NCBI RefSeq assembly: GCF_009687865.1
Contig: NZ_BLAE01000044.1
Location: forward strand, 32,499-96,498
Direction of reading: 5' to 3'
Origin: Acrocarpospora macrocephala
Lineage (GTDB): Bacteria > Actinomycetota > Actinomycetes > Streptosporangiales > Streptosporangiaceae
Length of the DNA stretch: 64,000 nucleotides
This document shows, in pieces, positions 63,897 through 64,000 of this stretch (positions are counted from its first letter, which is position 1; every line of letters begins with the position of its first letter). Position numbers and translations under genes: made by a program. Below the pieces are notes generated by a model. The model did not search any database. It was not told the origin of the DNA and was given only the letters and a program-made list of their open reading frames with translations.

Positions 63897-64000
63897 AGCC
63901 GGGCGTGACACCCCGGTCTATGCCGCGGTTGGGTGCAATACCCCGGGCGATGCCGCGGTTGAGTGCGGTATCGCGGGCGATGCCGCGGTCGGTTGCGATG
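63897..64000. repeat. 30-bp tandem repeat continuing beyond the window
   Basis: ATGCCGCGG begins units near 63920, 63950 and 63980, with the spacing 30 bp and the body TTGRGTGCRRTAYCSCGGGC. A diverged partial unit precedes them. The array is cut by the window boundary. Confidence 0.88.

Larger units (their letters stand above)
63435..64000. repeat. Gene-free 566-bp region of stacked tandem repeats at the window end
   Basis: No convincing gene. In order: two to three diverged units of about 57-60 bp (63435-63580) related to the repeat at 47997-48145; four identical 12-bp units (63654-63701); a stretch of about 190 bp with nothing recognisable; and a 30-bp array running off the window end (63897-64000). 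Confidence 0.8.

Overview
The window is high-GC DNA with short intergenic gaps, many ATGA/GTGA overlaps and frequent GTG starts. It carries DUF1707, DUF3000, DUF4349 and DUF6879-type proteins, an F420-type luciferase-like oxidoreductase, the HemQ branch of heme synthesis, and an xylFGH-rok block next to dxs. Together these indicate a filamentous actinomycete, most likely of the Streptosporangiales; the family is an inference. No rRNA, tRNA, CRISPR array or prophage was seen.

Layout. 1-2.7 kb: the end of a sulfonate/nitrate-type ABC importer operon, then OsmC. 2.7-12.2 kb: LigC-type DNA ligase and a RibD-like reductase, GlgX, a DUF333-like lipoprotein, a membrane P-loop/Sel1-repeat protein, a stand-alone LigD-type polymerase and MsrB. 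13-16.5 kb: a NarL-type two-component system whose kinase/regulator junction has been tandemly duplicated into two tiny coupled reading frames, then a membrane protein that begins with six 18-bp repeats. 16.6-26 kb: the heme cluster (hemQ, hemY/cgoX, DUF4349, hemE, DUF3000, RNase D), interrupted by an orphan IS605-type tnpB and a broken helix-turn-helix gene; hemY carries a repeat-rich insertion of about 110 codons. 26-36.5 kb: a carbohydrate regulon (GH13 glucosidase; Gfo/Idh/MocA dehydrogenase, DUF993 protein and sugar isomerase; LacI regulator, isomerase and dehydrogenase) tied together by three matching operator palindromes, with a secreted M14 carboxypeptidase in the middle. 36.6-47 kb: LysE exporter, amino acid permease, dxs, two paralogous secreted zinc metalloproteases, and a xylFGH importer with a ROK regulator. 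47.3-51.9 kb: a MazEF-like module, aconitase with an iron-box-like site and paired 16-bp-period sites upstream, and a DUF457 membrane protein. 51.9-57.3 kb: a LuxR remnant, a sensor kinase without a partner, PadR with a DUF1707 protein, a DUF6879 protein and a sugar porter. 57.4-61.3 kb: the Hen1-Pnkp RNA-repair operon. 61.4-64 kb: an F420-type oxidoreductase, a secreted GH18-like protein, and 566 bp of stacked tandem repeats.

The most distinctive property is the number of independent minisatellite-like tandem duplications, several of which stay in frame inside genes: the kinase/regulator junction (14932-15198), the start of the 15933 gene, hemY, the hemE-DUF4349 gap, and the right end of the window. 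A further 210-bp in-frame insertion splits the DUF993 gene. Function and start calls come from reading motifs in the sequence; no database search was run.
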